Both the position numbers and the translations under genes were made by a program. The notes beneath the pieces were generated by a model. The model made no database searches and was not told the DNA's origin. It saw only the letters and a program-made list of their open reading frames with translations. A stretch of DNA of 64,000 nucleotides from Colocasia esculenta. Taxonomy: Eukaryota > Streptophyta > Magnoliopsida > Alismatales > Araceae. Of this stretch, positions 10,249-21,078 are shown in pieces. The DNA lies in NCBI GenBank assembly GCA_014218235.1, contig CM024753.1, positions 183,992,348 to 184,056,347 of the forward strand. The letters are read 5' to 3'. Each line of letters opens with the position of its first letter. The first letter of the stretch is position 1.

Positions 10249-11629
10249 TCACTTTGCCCTGCGGGCCATGAAATAACCACAAGCAACGGGAAGGATGCTA
10301 TAATTGTATTCCTCATACTTCAAGATCTCTTCCCGTTTTTCCTGCACTGCCAATCCCACTTTCTTACTCACTGTGTACTTCTTCCATGTCTTCAAACCTT
10401 TCTTCTTCATCTTCTCATTTCTCCCAGTAACAATCACATCAGTACTGTTGAATGAAGTTGGGATTCCCCGTGGAATCCCAAGCTGACAATGGCACCGATG
10501 TGGCTGATACACCACCATCTGATCTGCTCCTATTAGCCACAGATCTCTGTCTTCCCTGGTCCTTGCTCTGAACTCGATAGTCCTCATAAACAGTGGCCTC
10601 ACAATGAACTCATCCATGCCCAGATATGCTAAGTGATCTCTCCAAGCATCTCTGCCCTTCAAGTGTGCTGTCAAACACTTGATCTCATCCTCGGGCTCGT
10701 ACCATGCCCTGCTGCAGTGCACTGAACTCCGAAGGAAGACTCTGGAGGGGGTAGGTTGTGCATCAGCAAAATCAAACTTTAGATGAGCTTCCATCCATAC
10801 CTGGAGCAGAAACAAACTCCCGCAGGTGCGTCCGCCTAAGCTCATGGTGGTGAGCGAACTGTACAGGTGAGCCAGCACTGCAGGGGCAAGTGACTGCCCG
10901 CGCCACAGCAGAGTGAGAATCCCAACATGCTCATAGAGGATGAAGTCACCACTCGTGGGGAATAGGAACACCCCAGCCAGGCAGAGTGTCAGTCCCCGGG
11001 TTGCCCTCTCTCCGCCAATCTCCCTCACATGTTGGATCAACCACCAGGCCAGCCGGTCCAGGAAGATCCCGTTCTTGTTCGTCATCCGCAGCACCTCCTT
11101 CTTGTCTCGCACGATGTCTGCGAGGATCTCCTCCCATGGAAGGAGAGGAGTCGCTGCATCATACTCCAGACACCGCTGCCATCCCAAGAACAGCTCCACC
11201 TCTTCCAGCAGCACACTCGCCTCGAATCCCTGGAACACGAAGGTGTGCGTGTGCGGATGCCATCTCTCCACCAGCGCCCCTAGGGCATCGAACCCCCACC
11301 ACATTTCCTTCATGTTCTTGGCCAAGACCACCATGAAGTTCAAGTGCCATAGTCCGATAAAGCCTCGCATGTCCAACGTGATGGCGTTAACCAGATTCAC
11401 GAGCCAGGAAAAGGCCCGTACCTGGCCTTGGCTTGGGAATGCGGGAACTTCCTGCATGGGAGGCGGAGTTCTGTAAGAAAAGTTGTTTGGGGCGTTTTCA
11501 GCCCAGGAAATAGCAGAAGTAGTCATCACTTACCTCTCCATTGGCTAGACGTGCGCTTAGGTGGCCCGGAACTTCACTCAGAACTCCGGGATTCGCACCT
11601 GAAGATTGTCTGGTCGATGAAGAGGCCAT
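10249..11629 (-). CDS. DUF7745/PMD-like protein, two exons, retroelement-borne
   Basis: Minus-strand gene with exon 1 at 11,629-11,534 (32 codons, MASSSTRQSS start) and exon 2 at 11,451-10,249. The donor is GGAGAG/GTAAGT, the acceptor CATGCAG/GAAGTT, and the intron is phase 0. The product is about 432 aa with no internal stop. The segment FIGLWHLNFMVVLAKNMKEM, then ERWHPHTHTFVFQGFEASVLLEEVELFLGW, has the layout of the DUF7745 family, a plant mobile-domain-like family commonly linked to Tat/Ogre elements. A basic C-terminus (KKKGLKTWKKYTVSKK) could be nuclear targeting. A TATA-like box at 11,726-11,733 lies about 100 bp upstream of the ATG, with a dyad array directly above it. The function is unknown. 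Assignment to the element on its left rests on position. Confidence 0.65.
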
Positions 11630-11725
11630 CTTGCTGTGCTTTTCTGTCTCTCTGCTCTCTGGTTCGCAGCAGGAGCAGGGAGGGACGGAGGAGGAAGATG
11701 ATAGAGTCCCTATGGACTCCCATCT

Positions 11726-11733
11726 CCTATATT
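11726..11733 (-). promoter_or_regulatory. Candidate TATA box of the DUF7745-like gene
   Basis: AATATAGG on the minus strand, about 97 bases upstream of the ATG at 11,629 and 25 bases downstream of the dyad array at 11,758-11,846. Spacing is compatible with a Pol II promoter. No experimental support. Confidence 0.4.
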
Positions 11734-11757
11734 TTCGGTCTGATCCGCTGTCAGGTA

Positions 11758-11846
11758 GACGTCCAGATCGGTGGACGTCAGTGCAATGTTGGCGGCCACA
11801 TCTGTGGACGTTAACCATATGACTGGCGGCCATCGATGTGGACGTT
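11758..11846. repeat. Three 22-nt dyads in series
   Basis: Exact GRCGNC-N10-GNCGNY dyads at 11,758-11,779, 11,791-11,812 and 11,825-11,846, that is, with 33-34 bp period. They sit just upstream of the TATA-like box of the minus-strand gene and upstream of the plus-strand LTR leader at 11.93 kb, so either could be the target of regulation. Confidence 0.75.
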
Positions 11847-11929
11847 TACTGACCGGAAATGCTTAAATTCTTAATCTTTATATGGCCATTATCCATTACC
11901 TTGTGCTTCGAGTTGTTTTGCAGATATTT

Positions 11930-12036
11930 TAAGCACAAGCCGCGCTTCAACTTCGGAACGCTCATGCGACCTTGAGCGTTACAGGTATGTCTAACATAGG
12001 ACCCCACCAGAGGCGAATAACTTGGCGACCGTGAAC
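11930..12036 (+). promoter_or_regulatory. Tat-type LTR R/U5 end and primer binding site
   Basis: The string ACCTTGAGCGTTACAGGTATGTC resembles the conserved R/U5 segment of Tat LTRs (a TGACTTGAGCGTCGGAG-type block followed by a donor-like AGGTATGTC). About 70 bases on is TGGCGACCGTGAAC (12,023-12,036), which fits an Ogre-type primer binding site complementary to a tRNA ending ...GGTCGCCA. This implies that a Tat LTR ends at about 12,018-12,022. Its left limit is not identified. Confidence 0.4.
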
Positions 12037-12956
12037 CCTGAGTTCCCCTTCACCAAAAACCGTGACGGGTTTGCGATCTCTCAGTTATTCGTATGGCCTT
12101 TAGAATTTTCCTCTGGTGCTAACTTGCATTTTAGATAGGCAACCCACACCAGCATGCATCTTCACTGCTAACATTCTCTTACTAACACTCAAAAAAAAAA
12201 TGGTGATTTTCCTCGAATATATGATTGCTCCATGGTTTCCCCAGCTCGGGTAGCTTACTGGGTTCGTCCTTCATGTCTATCCAGGTTGATATCGGGTCTT
12301 TGTTGCCCCCTTCTTTACTTGTCCCACCGTGCTTTCAACGAATGATCATTCCAGCCATACTGAGTTCATTTGAGCCTTCGCCAGCCGCGAGCTTAATTCC
12401 GGACTTCAGGCTTTCCAGGCATGTGATTCCAGTTAGAATCTTTTGATAATCCTTTGAGAGCTCAACCAACTCCTTGTCTTCGTGACCTCCTAAATTCGGG
12501 ACCGACGTCCTGATTAGGCCAGCGAGCCCACGGCTCCGGTTACGAGACCCTCCTGATTCAACCGTCATATTACAAACTCCTTTGACTCAGACACGCCGGA
12601 AACTAGTCAAAGTCCAACACGGCCATGCCAGGGACCCTACCATTGGGTTGAGGTTGTAGTTACACGGGTAGATCACCCCTTTTCTTACCCCTATTTGTCT
12701 CTCAGACGATTCATCATTTGTTCCTAGCTTGTCTCTTTCGTTTGGTTTGCTAGAACTCCTATCCTCGGAAGTGGCCCGTCCATTAAATCTCCGCGTCCTT
12801 TGTTTTCCGAGACGCCAACCTTTCAGTCCGCTCTGCTCCCTTGCAAGACCGGACGTCTCGGAGGGGCATTTGTAGACGCGAGATTTGGCCCTTTCCCGCA
12901 AGGCTATTTGGCCCATTAAGCTTCGTTTGACCGTTTGTTGACTGGCCTCGGATTCC
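12037..12956. other. Unassigned region after the Tat leader
   Basis: No confident gene. A minus-strand open frame of 77 codons (12,335-12,568) and several overlapping short frames show no recognisable domain. GTGCTAACTTGCATTTTAG near 12,115 looks like an intron 3' end on the plus strand. Probably retroelement leader or relic. Confidence 0.3.
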
Positions 12957-12961
12957 ATGTA

Positions 12962-13080
12962 GACGGCAGCATCGACTGCCGCCTATTTCTGGTTGACGGC
13001 ATGCCCCCTGGACGCGACCCATCTTGGCGTCCACCTCGATGGACGTCTGCATGAGGTTGGCGGCAAGATCTATTGACGTC
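12962..13080. repeat. Four 22-nt dyads in strict series
   Basis: Exact GRCGNC-N10-GNCGNY-type dyads at 12,962-12,983, 12,995-13,016, 13,026-13,047 and 13,059-13,080. Half-sites start every 15-17 bp and dyads every 31-33 bp. The array ends about 245 bp upstream of the TATA box at 13,326. Confidence 0.8.
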
Positions 13081-13325
13081 AAGGCCGTTTACCTGGTCTG
13101 CGCAACTAACCCGAGAATATAGCCCACTTGCGCCATTGTCTCGCCCATGCAACGCATGGGGCCGTTCCCAACGGGTATATGGGCCACCTTGGCAGTCCTT
13201 TGACCCAGTAAAAATCCATTTGGCCTCTCCCTATTGGTTGGAGCTTAAACACATGGAGTGCCACATGTGCAAGTGTGTTTCTTCACACTTGAGCATCCAA
13301 TGCTCTCAACCCCGAGCTCACTGTC

Positions 13326-13332
13326 TATATAA
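13326..13332 (+). promoter_or_regulatory. TATA box of an LTR-like plus-strand promoter
   Basis: TATATAA in CTGTCTATATAACTCCCCC, followed by a pyrimidine-rich, GA-rich leader without long ORFs (13,380-13,930). Upstream lies the dyad array at 12,962-13,080. The arrangement (array, TATA, leader) looks like U3-R-U5 of an LTR. Both LTR borders are unproven. Confidence 0.5.
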
Positions 13333-13379
13333 CTCCCCCTTGGTCCCTCTGAACAAGGGGGGAGAGGCTGGACGTCCAT

Positions 13380-13930
13380 ATGCTAAAGCTTTGAGAGAGG
13401 AGAGAGAAAGTTACACCCAAGTTTCACCAAGTCACCCTCTACTTCCTCTCAACCTGTGGGACGTCCAAGGAGGCTTCTAAGGAGCTGAAGGAGCCTTTGG
13501 AAGGAGCTTGCAGCAACAACTACGAGGATCACCTCCCCCCTCTTCCTCTCTTCTTCCTTTTCTCTTTTAGATACTTGCATATCACATACTCTTTCCCACA
13601 CACTCTAGGCACGTAGGGCACTTTCCTACACACCTAGAAAGGGGTTTCCCAACCAAAAACGGAGGGAAGAAGGGTGGTCATAACACTTGGCCACCCCTCT
13701 TCTCAAGTCCGCAACCGGTACGGGACTCTCCTTTTGGGCCCTCCACATTTCGTTTTGAGCATTTACTGCACTATTTAGGGTCTAATAGAGTTTTGTTCTG
13801 TGGCAGGAACGATCCAAAGAAGACCGTGGAGCTCTCTTCCTTTGGCCGGCTGAAGGAGGAGAAGTTGGAGCTTCACCATCACCCGCGACGCGAGGCTACT
13901 ACTCCGGCGTGATCAGCACAACTCCTTGGG
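13380..13930 (+). other. Leader or R-U5-like region
   Basis: C/T-rich transcribed-looking sequence downstream of the TATA box, including GAGAGAGGAGAGAG near 13,390 and TCTTCCTTTTCTCTTTTAG near 13,551. It has no coding frame I can support. It abuts Del/Tekay 5' leader sequence (about 13,950-14,146), so the junction between two elements lies around 13.93 kb. Confidence 0.3.
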
Positions 13931-14146
13931 CACAGGTAAGGCCCTGGCGATCACAATCATCTCCCATCCCCTTCCGGTTCTCCTTGTTTTCCCTCAGTCA
14001 ACCTGGTCAAACGAGAAGTCAACGAGGTCAACCGGCATACTCTCCATCGCCAACGAGGGGGCGGAACGTCCGTGAACCACCGTCGGAGAAGGTCACACCG
14101 GCCGGCACCCGAGGACGGAGGCGGAACGAGACGTCCACAACCCCTT

Positions 14147-14158
14147 GCTCTGATACCA
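14147..14158 (-). other. Primer binding site of the Del/Tekay element (tRNA-iMet)
   Basis: On the minus strand the LTR end GGGGCCGTTACA is followed, after one base, by TGGTATCAGAGC, the complement of the 3' end of initiator tRNA-Met used by many plant LTR elements. This fixes the element's orientation (minus) and marks the neighbouring LTR as its 5' LTR. About 200 bases of leader follow to the left before unrelated sequence begins. Confidence 0.8.
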
Positions 14159-14159
14159 C

Positions 14160-16447
14160 TGTAACGGCCCCGACGCCCAAACCCTTGGCTCCCACCTAGA
14201 ATCCGAACATCGGCACCGCCGCCCACGGGTTCGGAGACCCGGAAGGGCTAACAGATCGGTCTAACAAGATATGTAATAGAGATAAATAACAACAAACACA
14301 CTAAAATGTACGACATGTGACAGAAAAGAGTCCAACGTTGAGTAACAGTCTAGTACATTTCCAAAGTAAATAAAGCACAAGTGCTGAAATAAAAGGGAAA
14401 GAACACGTCCCTTAGGGGCATATCCCGAGGGTGAAGTACACAAGCTGGGGAACAGTGCTCACTGGGGACGCCGTCTACTACGGACCCGTCTCCTCAGTTC
14501 GCCGCGGAGGGAGCTGTTGTGAAGTCTCACCTATAAAAGAGGGCATAAGCTTCATGAAGAAGTCCAGTAGGGACTACCAATCTCCCACTGGTTCTAACAG
14601 CAGAGATAGAACTAAGTACAGTAAATAAATAAAGCAATAATTCTATTCTACTAAACAGAATCAAGTGCGGAAGCGTGAAAGAAACTACACGGTCGTCGGT
14701 CTAGGCTACACGTCGGGACTGGAAACCCGTGTAAAACACGGCACCAGAAGAAAACCCAAGGCTGTGACACAGACAGCTAAAACACTGCCTAGACAAACAC
14801 ACTAGCTACAGAACGCTACACTAGTCAGCTGGTTAGGTGCGTCACACGCCTTACCCTTGACCAACGGTCCATGTCTAACACCTCCCGTCGGAGTGAGACG
14901 CAGAACTAAAGTAACCACAACGCCGTAGTCTGGACGGACTACGGTCCTACTCCTGGCCCCTCTAAATGGTTCCGGAACCACGTAGAGTGAGGCAGTGAGA
15001 AAGGACTAGCTGGTCCGCACCGAAAGAGCACCACAACAACCTCGGCGACCCAGACCCAACTAAGAGAGCTCTACAAACGACTCTACGCCGTTGTCCCCAC
15101 AGTTTTCCCCTCCGCTCCAAGTCTGTGACTCGAGCACGCTCGCCGCCCGGAGAACTCTCTCTAACAGGCGCGTGGGGATGGGGGTCCCAGGTAACGGTAA
15201 CAACTTGTCTCGTGGACAAGCCCTCAAGTGCCTAGCACCGGGCGAAGAGACTAAAGTAGCACTGCACTAGGAACAACACAGGTGCCAAGAAAACCGAGTC
15301 GCAGCGGAAGCGGAATGTCAAAACTTTTCGCCAGTCCCTCTCGGTCAGAGAGGTGATGCAGCGATACATTGCGATCAGAACGCGACGATCCTGCCTGTCG
15401 CGACAAGAAACCAGAAGGCGACCCTTCGACCCTTCGCGATAAGAACGCTACGGCTTAAGGCGCCGTAACAAACCCGAGTCTTCTGAACGCGATACGTACC
15501 CCATCGCGATCCCATCGCGACAGAGGTGAACGTTACGTTCCGACAATCCCCGAACTTCTGAACGCCACACATGTACCCCGTCGCGTTTGCTAACGCGACG
15601 AGTGCGGGGGCGCGTTCATAGAGAACGCGACGCGATGATATGTTGCGACTAGGTCGCGACCGAGAAGCCCGTCGTGACCTCAGATGAGTGCTCAAATAGA
15701 GCAGCTCCATCACCCCCAAATGCCACAAAACTGAACAAGAATGGGGAGGGGAGCATGGAAACGAGGGAAACACATCCATTGACATGCAAACCACCCAAGG
15801 AAAACCCTTATGCATGCAAGGAATTCAAGCTACACTTAAGACCTCACATATGAAACATGAAACCCTCAATACAACCCACCCATCTCAAGTATGATCCAAG
15901 CATCACAAACCAACCACATGAATCATAAGACAATATGCACATCCTAAGCAAGGATTCTAGGCTTGGAGAAGGGGGTTTGGCCCTAGCATGGTAGAACTAG
16001 GGGGAGGGTTTGGGGTCCCTACCTCAATATGAAGATCCACCGGATTAGGCCTTCTTGTAGGCTTGCACCCCTCCACCTCCGAGATCCAACGCTCCAAGAG
16101 CCATTGTCCACGAGCCGAGCACGCCCTTCACAAGCCGATGGAGAGAAACTAACGCGACACCCACCTACGTCGCGATCTGGAAACGCCTGCGACCCTAACG
16201 GTCAAAGCCACCACGTGGCATGCATGCAACGCTGACATCTGATCGCGACAGACCAGCATGTCATGTTCACACAGCAAGCCAACACGTGTCTCCACCGTTC
16301 AGACAGCTAAAAGACAAAACAACAGTCTACTGTCAGAGTCCTGTCGTGACAGGGGCGGCCGGCGTGTTCGCCTTCAGAAGGCGACGGGTCGACATGTCGC
16401 GACTACAGTCGAGAGAGTTGACCCTGAAAGGGGACAGGGATGTTACA
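14160..16447 (-). mobile_element. Del/Tekay-type Ty3/gypsy 5' LTR
   Basis: A 2,288-bp segment with LTR borders TGTAAC (plus strand 14,160) and TTACA (16,447), that is, TG...CA on either strand. The primer binding site adjoins the 14,160 end. On the minus strand it starts TGTAACATCCCTG, typical of Del/Tekay LTRs. A minus-strand hairpin (CGGGATATGCCCC, about 14,405) and a block around TAGTCCCTACTGGA recur in the two other Tekay-like LTRs of this window. Arrays of GCGAC dyads fill the presumed U3 (15,360-15,680 and 16,140-16,420). No direct target duplication is visible because the other end of the element is outside the window or deleted. Confidence 0.7.
15363..15680. repeat. GCGAC-N10-GTCGC dyad array in Tekay LTR
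   Basis: More than fifteen GCGA/TCGC words in about 310 bp. Dyads with the exact 20-nt layout (allowing one mismatch in a half-site) are at 15,382-15,401, 15,418-15,437 and 15,656-15,675. The same 20-nt layout recurs six times in the LTR at 63.2-63.5 kb. Confidence 0.7.
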
Positions 16448-17565
16448 TCCTCTACCACAAGGGATTTTCGTATCCACATCTCCATTGCGTCAGCCCCCGT
16501 CAGGCAAAGGAGATCATATGTGAGGTCCACAAGGGTAGCTGTGGGAGTCACATAGAAACTCAGTCGTTGGTTTGGCTGGTCACTCGACATGGCTATTGGT
16601 GGCTGACGATGTTGAGAGATGCCGAGGACTACTTAAGCGGTGTTATCAATGTCAACTCTTCAACAAGATAACTCGATAGCCACCAGTGAACCAAACCACC
16701 TTGTCGGCTCCCTAGTCATTTGCGTAGTAGGGAATGGACATCCTTGGCCCCTTCCCTCCTGCTTCAGGACAAAGGAAGTTCCTTATTGTTGTTGTCGACT
16801 ATTTCACTAAGTGAGGCCGAGCCGTTGGCGAAGATCATAGACGCCAAGACTTGGGGTTTCATTTCGAAGAGCATCATATGTCAGTTCGAGTTACCGAGGA
16901 TGCTCATCACCAACAACAGTAAGCAGTTCGACAACACAAGTTTCGTCGGAACTGCTCTGAGCTTGACATCCAGCACCAGTTCACCTCGGTGGCTTAACCC
17001 CACGCCAATGGGCTGGCCGAGGTGACGAATTGGATGATCCTTAATGGATTGAAGAAGCAGTTCAACAACCTCAAGGGATGATGAGCCGACAAGTTGACCC
17101 ACATGCTCTGGACATACCACGTCATTCCCCGAGAAGCTACTGGGGAATCACCTTTCACGCTCTCCTTTAGCATGGAGACAGTGACCCTTGTAGAGTTGCT
17201 CGTGCAGACACCAAGAGTAGTGGGCTTCGAGCGCGAAAGGAATGGCGAGTCTCTCTAAGCCGAGCTACACCTGATCGAGGAAAGAGAGGTGCGAGCTACT
17301 GCTCAGATGTAGATCTACCAGTGAAGGATGAAGCAAGCCTTTGCCGCTAAGGTTAGGCCGAGATGCTTTGGCATTGTCGACCTTATCTTACGCAAGTTGG
17401 CCATCTTGGACCTAAGTGTTGCAGTTGGTAAGCTCTCCCCAAACTAGAAAGGTCCTTATCGTGTTGTTAAGGACCTCGGTCTTGGGGTCTACCGGTTGTC
17501 GGATTTGGATGAGTCGATGATTCCAAGAATTTGGAATGCCAAACATCTTCGATGTTATTATCCTT
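16448..17565 (+). pseudogene. Decayed Ty3/gypsy integrase
   Basis: Plus-strand relic of a different, older Ty3/gypsy element. Recognisable in order: the zinc-finger region (CVSPRQAKEIICEVHKGSCG, RHGYWW, near 16,485-16,615), the first catalytic block (MDILGPFP, about 16,735; VVVDYFTKW-like across a frameshift), LPRMLITNNSKQFDN (about 16,890-16,940, with Asn where the catalytic Asp of TDNG is expected), a SVAHPQANGLAEVTN-like block near 16,985-17,030, and a C-terminal chromatin-side segment ending near 17,560. Stops and frameshifts occur throughout. The Tekay LTR ends exactly at its left border, so the 5' part of this element should lie left of that insertion. Confidence 0.7.
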
Positions 17566-18696
17566 AATGTGAATAAAATGAACTTTTATTGCATTTCTTG
17601 GGCTTCTAGCACCGCTTTTAAGCATCGCTTGGCAACACCTCCCAATTGAGCACCACCTCAGCCAGTGACCTTTATACGAAGAGTCACAATTAGGCATCGT
17701 CCTGAGGTATATGACGACTTGCTATTAGGCGTCGTCTTGATTAATGCCATGGAAGTCAGGGTGGTTGGTGAAACGAGGTAGTTATGGCACTCTCGGCTGG
17801 CCCTGACCTCTTCAGTTAACGAGAATTTCTTTGCTAAACATTGTCATGAGCAACGTTGTAGCACAAGGATCAGAGGATGAGGTGGCTTCGACACTTGTAA
17901 TAGGCTTTGACCTCGCATCATTGGTCATGTGGGATTGGAGGACGAGGTCACTTCGGCACTCTCAGAGGGCTCCTACCCCACCATCTTTAGCTCTAAAAGC
18001 TTCCTATGATCTCGTTTGTGGCAAGTGGTTGGTGAGGTCACTTCGGCACTCACAGCTTTCAACAATACTCAGAGTAAGATGCTCCGGCCTTCTCAATAAC
18101 ATGACGAGGATAGTCCTCAGGCTAAAGCTGACAAGAAAAGAAGGAAAGGAAAAAAGTTCTATTGCCATTTTCCGCTTTACATCGGCTAGGTAGCCGCAAG
18201 CTCAACATGTAGGTTAGTAGATGTGACATGCGTTGGAAGACTGCAGGCTGCCGAGCCAACAACATACAAGAAAAAGCCTAGATTCGGAGGTGGGCAGCGA
18301 TGGTTGGGCAGCCTTTTGTAGGCTTGCGCCATGGAAGCACCAATGTCAGCTATGACGCCCATGGCGCCCTCGACGTTGGCTCCCCCGATACCCAACATGG
18401 CTAGGTAGGGGCCTAGGTTCACCTCTCCTTCTATTCACTTGCCACCGGAGGATGGAGCGAGAAGAAATGTCAGGATTAATGGTGACACCTTCTTGCCTTT
18501 ATTGCTTCTAGCCTTCCAAGCTAGCTAGTGAGTAAGACTCGTTCTCTCCTTCCTTGCTTCGAGTTGCGACAATGTATGATGTCGGCCATGGCCTCCTCCA
18601 CTTCTTGAGACATCTTCTTGTCATTGCTTCTAGGTTGAGAAGAGTTGAAAAGGGGGGAGAGAGAGCTAGAGGCGCTTGAACGACCTTCTAGCCCGG
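17566..18696. other. Non-coding 3' region of the older Ty3/gypsy element
   Basis: No gene. It contains dispersed copies of a GAGGTCACTTCGGCACTC-type phrase (17,943, 18,032, weaker near 17,776 and 17,880; another at 21,388 beyond the inserted LTR). This supports the idea that 17.6-18.8 and 21.1-22.9 kb were once continuous. Confidence 0.5.
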
Positions 18697-18708
18697 TCTA
18701 TTTATTAA
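18697..18708 (-). promoter_or_regulatory. Possible minus-strand TATA box
   Basis: TTAATAAATAGA on the minus strand, followed downstream (lower coordinates) by a CT-rich leader and short ATG-initiated frames. It resembles the promoter of the antisense gene at 44.24 kb. No complete ORF follows, so the gene, if any, is broken. Confidence 0.25.
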
Positions 18709-19059
18709 CGTATGAAAGGAAGGGCCCATCAACCATGGTCACATCAAGAGATCGCGTCGGGTTCACATGGCCTCCATTGGGAAAATTTCATGTGATTGCA
18801 GCATGGAGTCACGTCAGCTACAGTCGACTTCATGTAAAGAAAATGCCAGGTACTAACTAACTTAGACCAAACGCAACACTGGCACATCGTGTAACGTCGT
18901 GTGCTTTTCGGATCCATGCGGATCGTGTGTATTGTGGTTGTGGCGGCCGTTGTGAGGCCAATGTGAGTTGGTTGTGTGGAATGTATGGTGTGGATGTGTG
19001 GCTTGAGCAGGTGAAGTGTAGGGTTGGTCCTGAAATGAAATAGGATCTGCTGCAGTTCA

Positions 19060-19200
19060 GTTGGAGTTGGCGGCCAGGGGTGGCCATTGACTGGTTGGCG
19101 TCCAGGTAAGTGGACGTTGACTACATGAACTTGGCGGCTTAGGATGTGGACGTTTAGGGTGGCGGTTACTCTTGGCGGCATAGGGGTTGACGCCAACCTG
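19060..19200. repeat. 22-nt dyad array in Tekay-like LTR (block 1)
   Basis: GRCGNC-N10-GNCGNY dyads at 19,097-19,118 and 19,133-19,154, plus flanking GGCGGC and GACGCC words, upstream in the presumed U3. Confidence 0.65.
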
Positions 19201-19714
19201 AGAATTCTGCAGGTTATAGGCTCACCCGAGGGCAGGTTTCCTACCCTGTTCTCAATCCCCCTTGCCCCAGCTTGTTGCCCCAGTGTTCCTAAAGCTTCCA
19301 ACAGGTACTGAAGGGTGCTTGGAGGATCGTGGAACGTGTGGCGTCGCCGAATTGTGCGAGGAAACGTCGTGACGTGGTGCAATTCTCGTGGGAACTCGCG
19401 GAGGGTTCGACGTGAACCGGGAAATTGCGGGAGGTTCTAGCGTGTTCTGAGGTAGGGAACGAACCCGTTTAGCTCCATAGAAACATTAAAACACATCGTA
19501 ACCACCTGAATCAGTATGATAATGTATTTTCGGATTAAGTTGCACCATACGGGGATAATGGGTGGTTTGAGTAATTTAGTGAACAAAGCATGCTGTGTTG
19601 GGTTGTTTTGGGTTCATGCATGTTTAAAGAACCGTTTCAGTATATTTTTCTGTAGTTTAAACGGTTGGAAAACCTGTAGAGCCGGATTAGGGTTTCTGCA
19701 GGGTTTGAGGCCGA

Positions 19715-19825
19715 AGAACTTGGCGTCAACATCGCTTGTCGCCAAGCTCCTCAGCCAGGATGTAGACGGCTAGATCCCTTGCCGTTGACTTCTTGTAAAC
19801 GGCAGTCGATGTTGCCGCCTACTGG
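19715..19825. repeat. 22-nt dyad array in Tekay-like LTR (block 2)
   Basis: Exact dyads at 19,722-19,743, 19,765-19,786 and 19,798-19,819. The last two are 33 bp apart. The half-site vocabulary is the same as in the arrays at 9-13 kb, although the surrounding sequence differs. Confidence 0.7.
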
Positions 19826-21078
19826 TTATGAACAGAAATGACTAAGTTACGGTATTTATCGATGATGCGTGTGTATTGGTACATGAGGTGCACTGAGTGC
19901 ACATGGCTCTCGTGTTTAGCATACAAGGTATGTTGTTAGTTACTTACTTTCATGCTGCGCGTTGTATTACGCGAGTCAGTTGGGTTCACGTGTAGTGAAC
20001 CATTGTTACTTGTGGTTTACCTGAGGTTTCATGTGGTTTGTGTGTGACGTGCACGTGGTTCTGTGTACGTGGCTAGTAGTACGACGCCTACCGTGGTTAC
20101 CTCTCCAGTTGGGTGCCCCAGGTTCTTTGTGAGCCAGGCTGTTAGCTCGGGGCTTTGTCCCGGTACTTGTGTTGTACCGTCGAGGTCTGTGTCGTCTGAC
20201 CTGGACACCCTCACTCTTGTGTTTGAGTTGCACGTCCGGGTGAGGGAAAGACGACAGTGGGACAGTGACACTTGTGTTTGTCTTTAGTCACTTGTAGCGC
20301 GCTCGTAGTTGGGGGTACGGACACCAGTAGTCGACACTGGTCCCCAGCTAGTCTTTTCCAGTGCCTCACTCTAGAGAGCCCGGGCCAGGGTCTCCTGAGG
20401 TGTCAGGCATGGGCCTGCGACCGTGTAGTCCGCATGTGGTGGTGTTTAGTTGGTCTCCACAGTTGCTTGACCTTTTCACGTGGAGCGGCAGCTGGACCTT
20501 TCGTCCGTGGCTGCGAGACTGAGAGGTAGACCTGTGTTAGCTTGTCCGAGTCAGTTTTTGGTGTCGCGAACCAGTTCACGTGGCTCGTGTTGGCTGTCTC
20601 TACTTTAGCTTGTACACCTGTACTGGTTTGCCGTTTAATTATTAAAGTTGTTTTACGTAGTCGGCAGACGGTGAGTACTTTTACAGCTTTAATATTCTGT
20701 TTAGCTATTCTATAAATTGTTGGTATTGTTTACTGCTTTTGTACCTGTGGTTTTGGTTTGCTCGGTGTTGGGGGAGTTCCCTACTGAGCCAGTGACTAGC
20801 GAGGCTCACCCCTACCCCCACAGGTGAGAGCGAGGAGGACGTTTCACGACCGTCGTCCAGCTCAGAGCCGCGCTGTAGCGGTGCAGTGTCAGTACCTCCA
20901 GCGGTGTAGTTCCAGCTGTGTAGTACTCCAGCAGTGTAGTTTAGTTAGTTGTTTACTTTCTTCAGTTGTACCTCGGGGTATGCCCCAGGCTCTTGTACTT
21001 ATTTTCAGTTTTGTGGAAATTTGGCTATGTAACTTGTGAATTATATATATAAAATGGTGTGTTCCTTTGTGTTTACAC

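Larger units (their letters stand above)
18880..21078 (+). mobile_element. Tekay-like LTR (solo or end copy), plus orientation
   Basis: Plus-strand segment with the same order of blocks as the reverse complement of the LTR at 14,160-16,447: a U3 with CpG dyads, a TTCTGTTTAG block (about 20,696), a CCCTACTGAG block, an acceptor-like CCCCCACAGGTGAGAG (about 20,815), and the CCTCGGGGTATGCCCCAGG hairpin (20,973-20,991). It ends near TGTTTACA at 21,070-21,077. The left border (TGTAACGTCG at about 18,890) is tentative and no target duplication was found. Sequence identity to the other LTRs is low, so it is a different family or very old. Confidence 0.5.
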
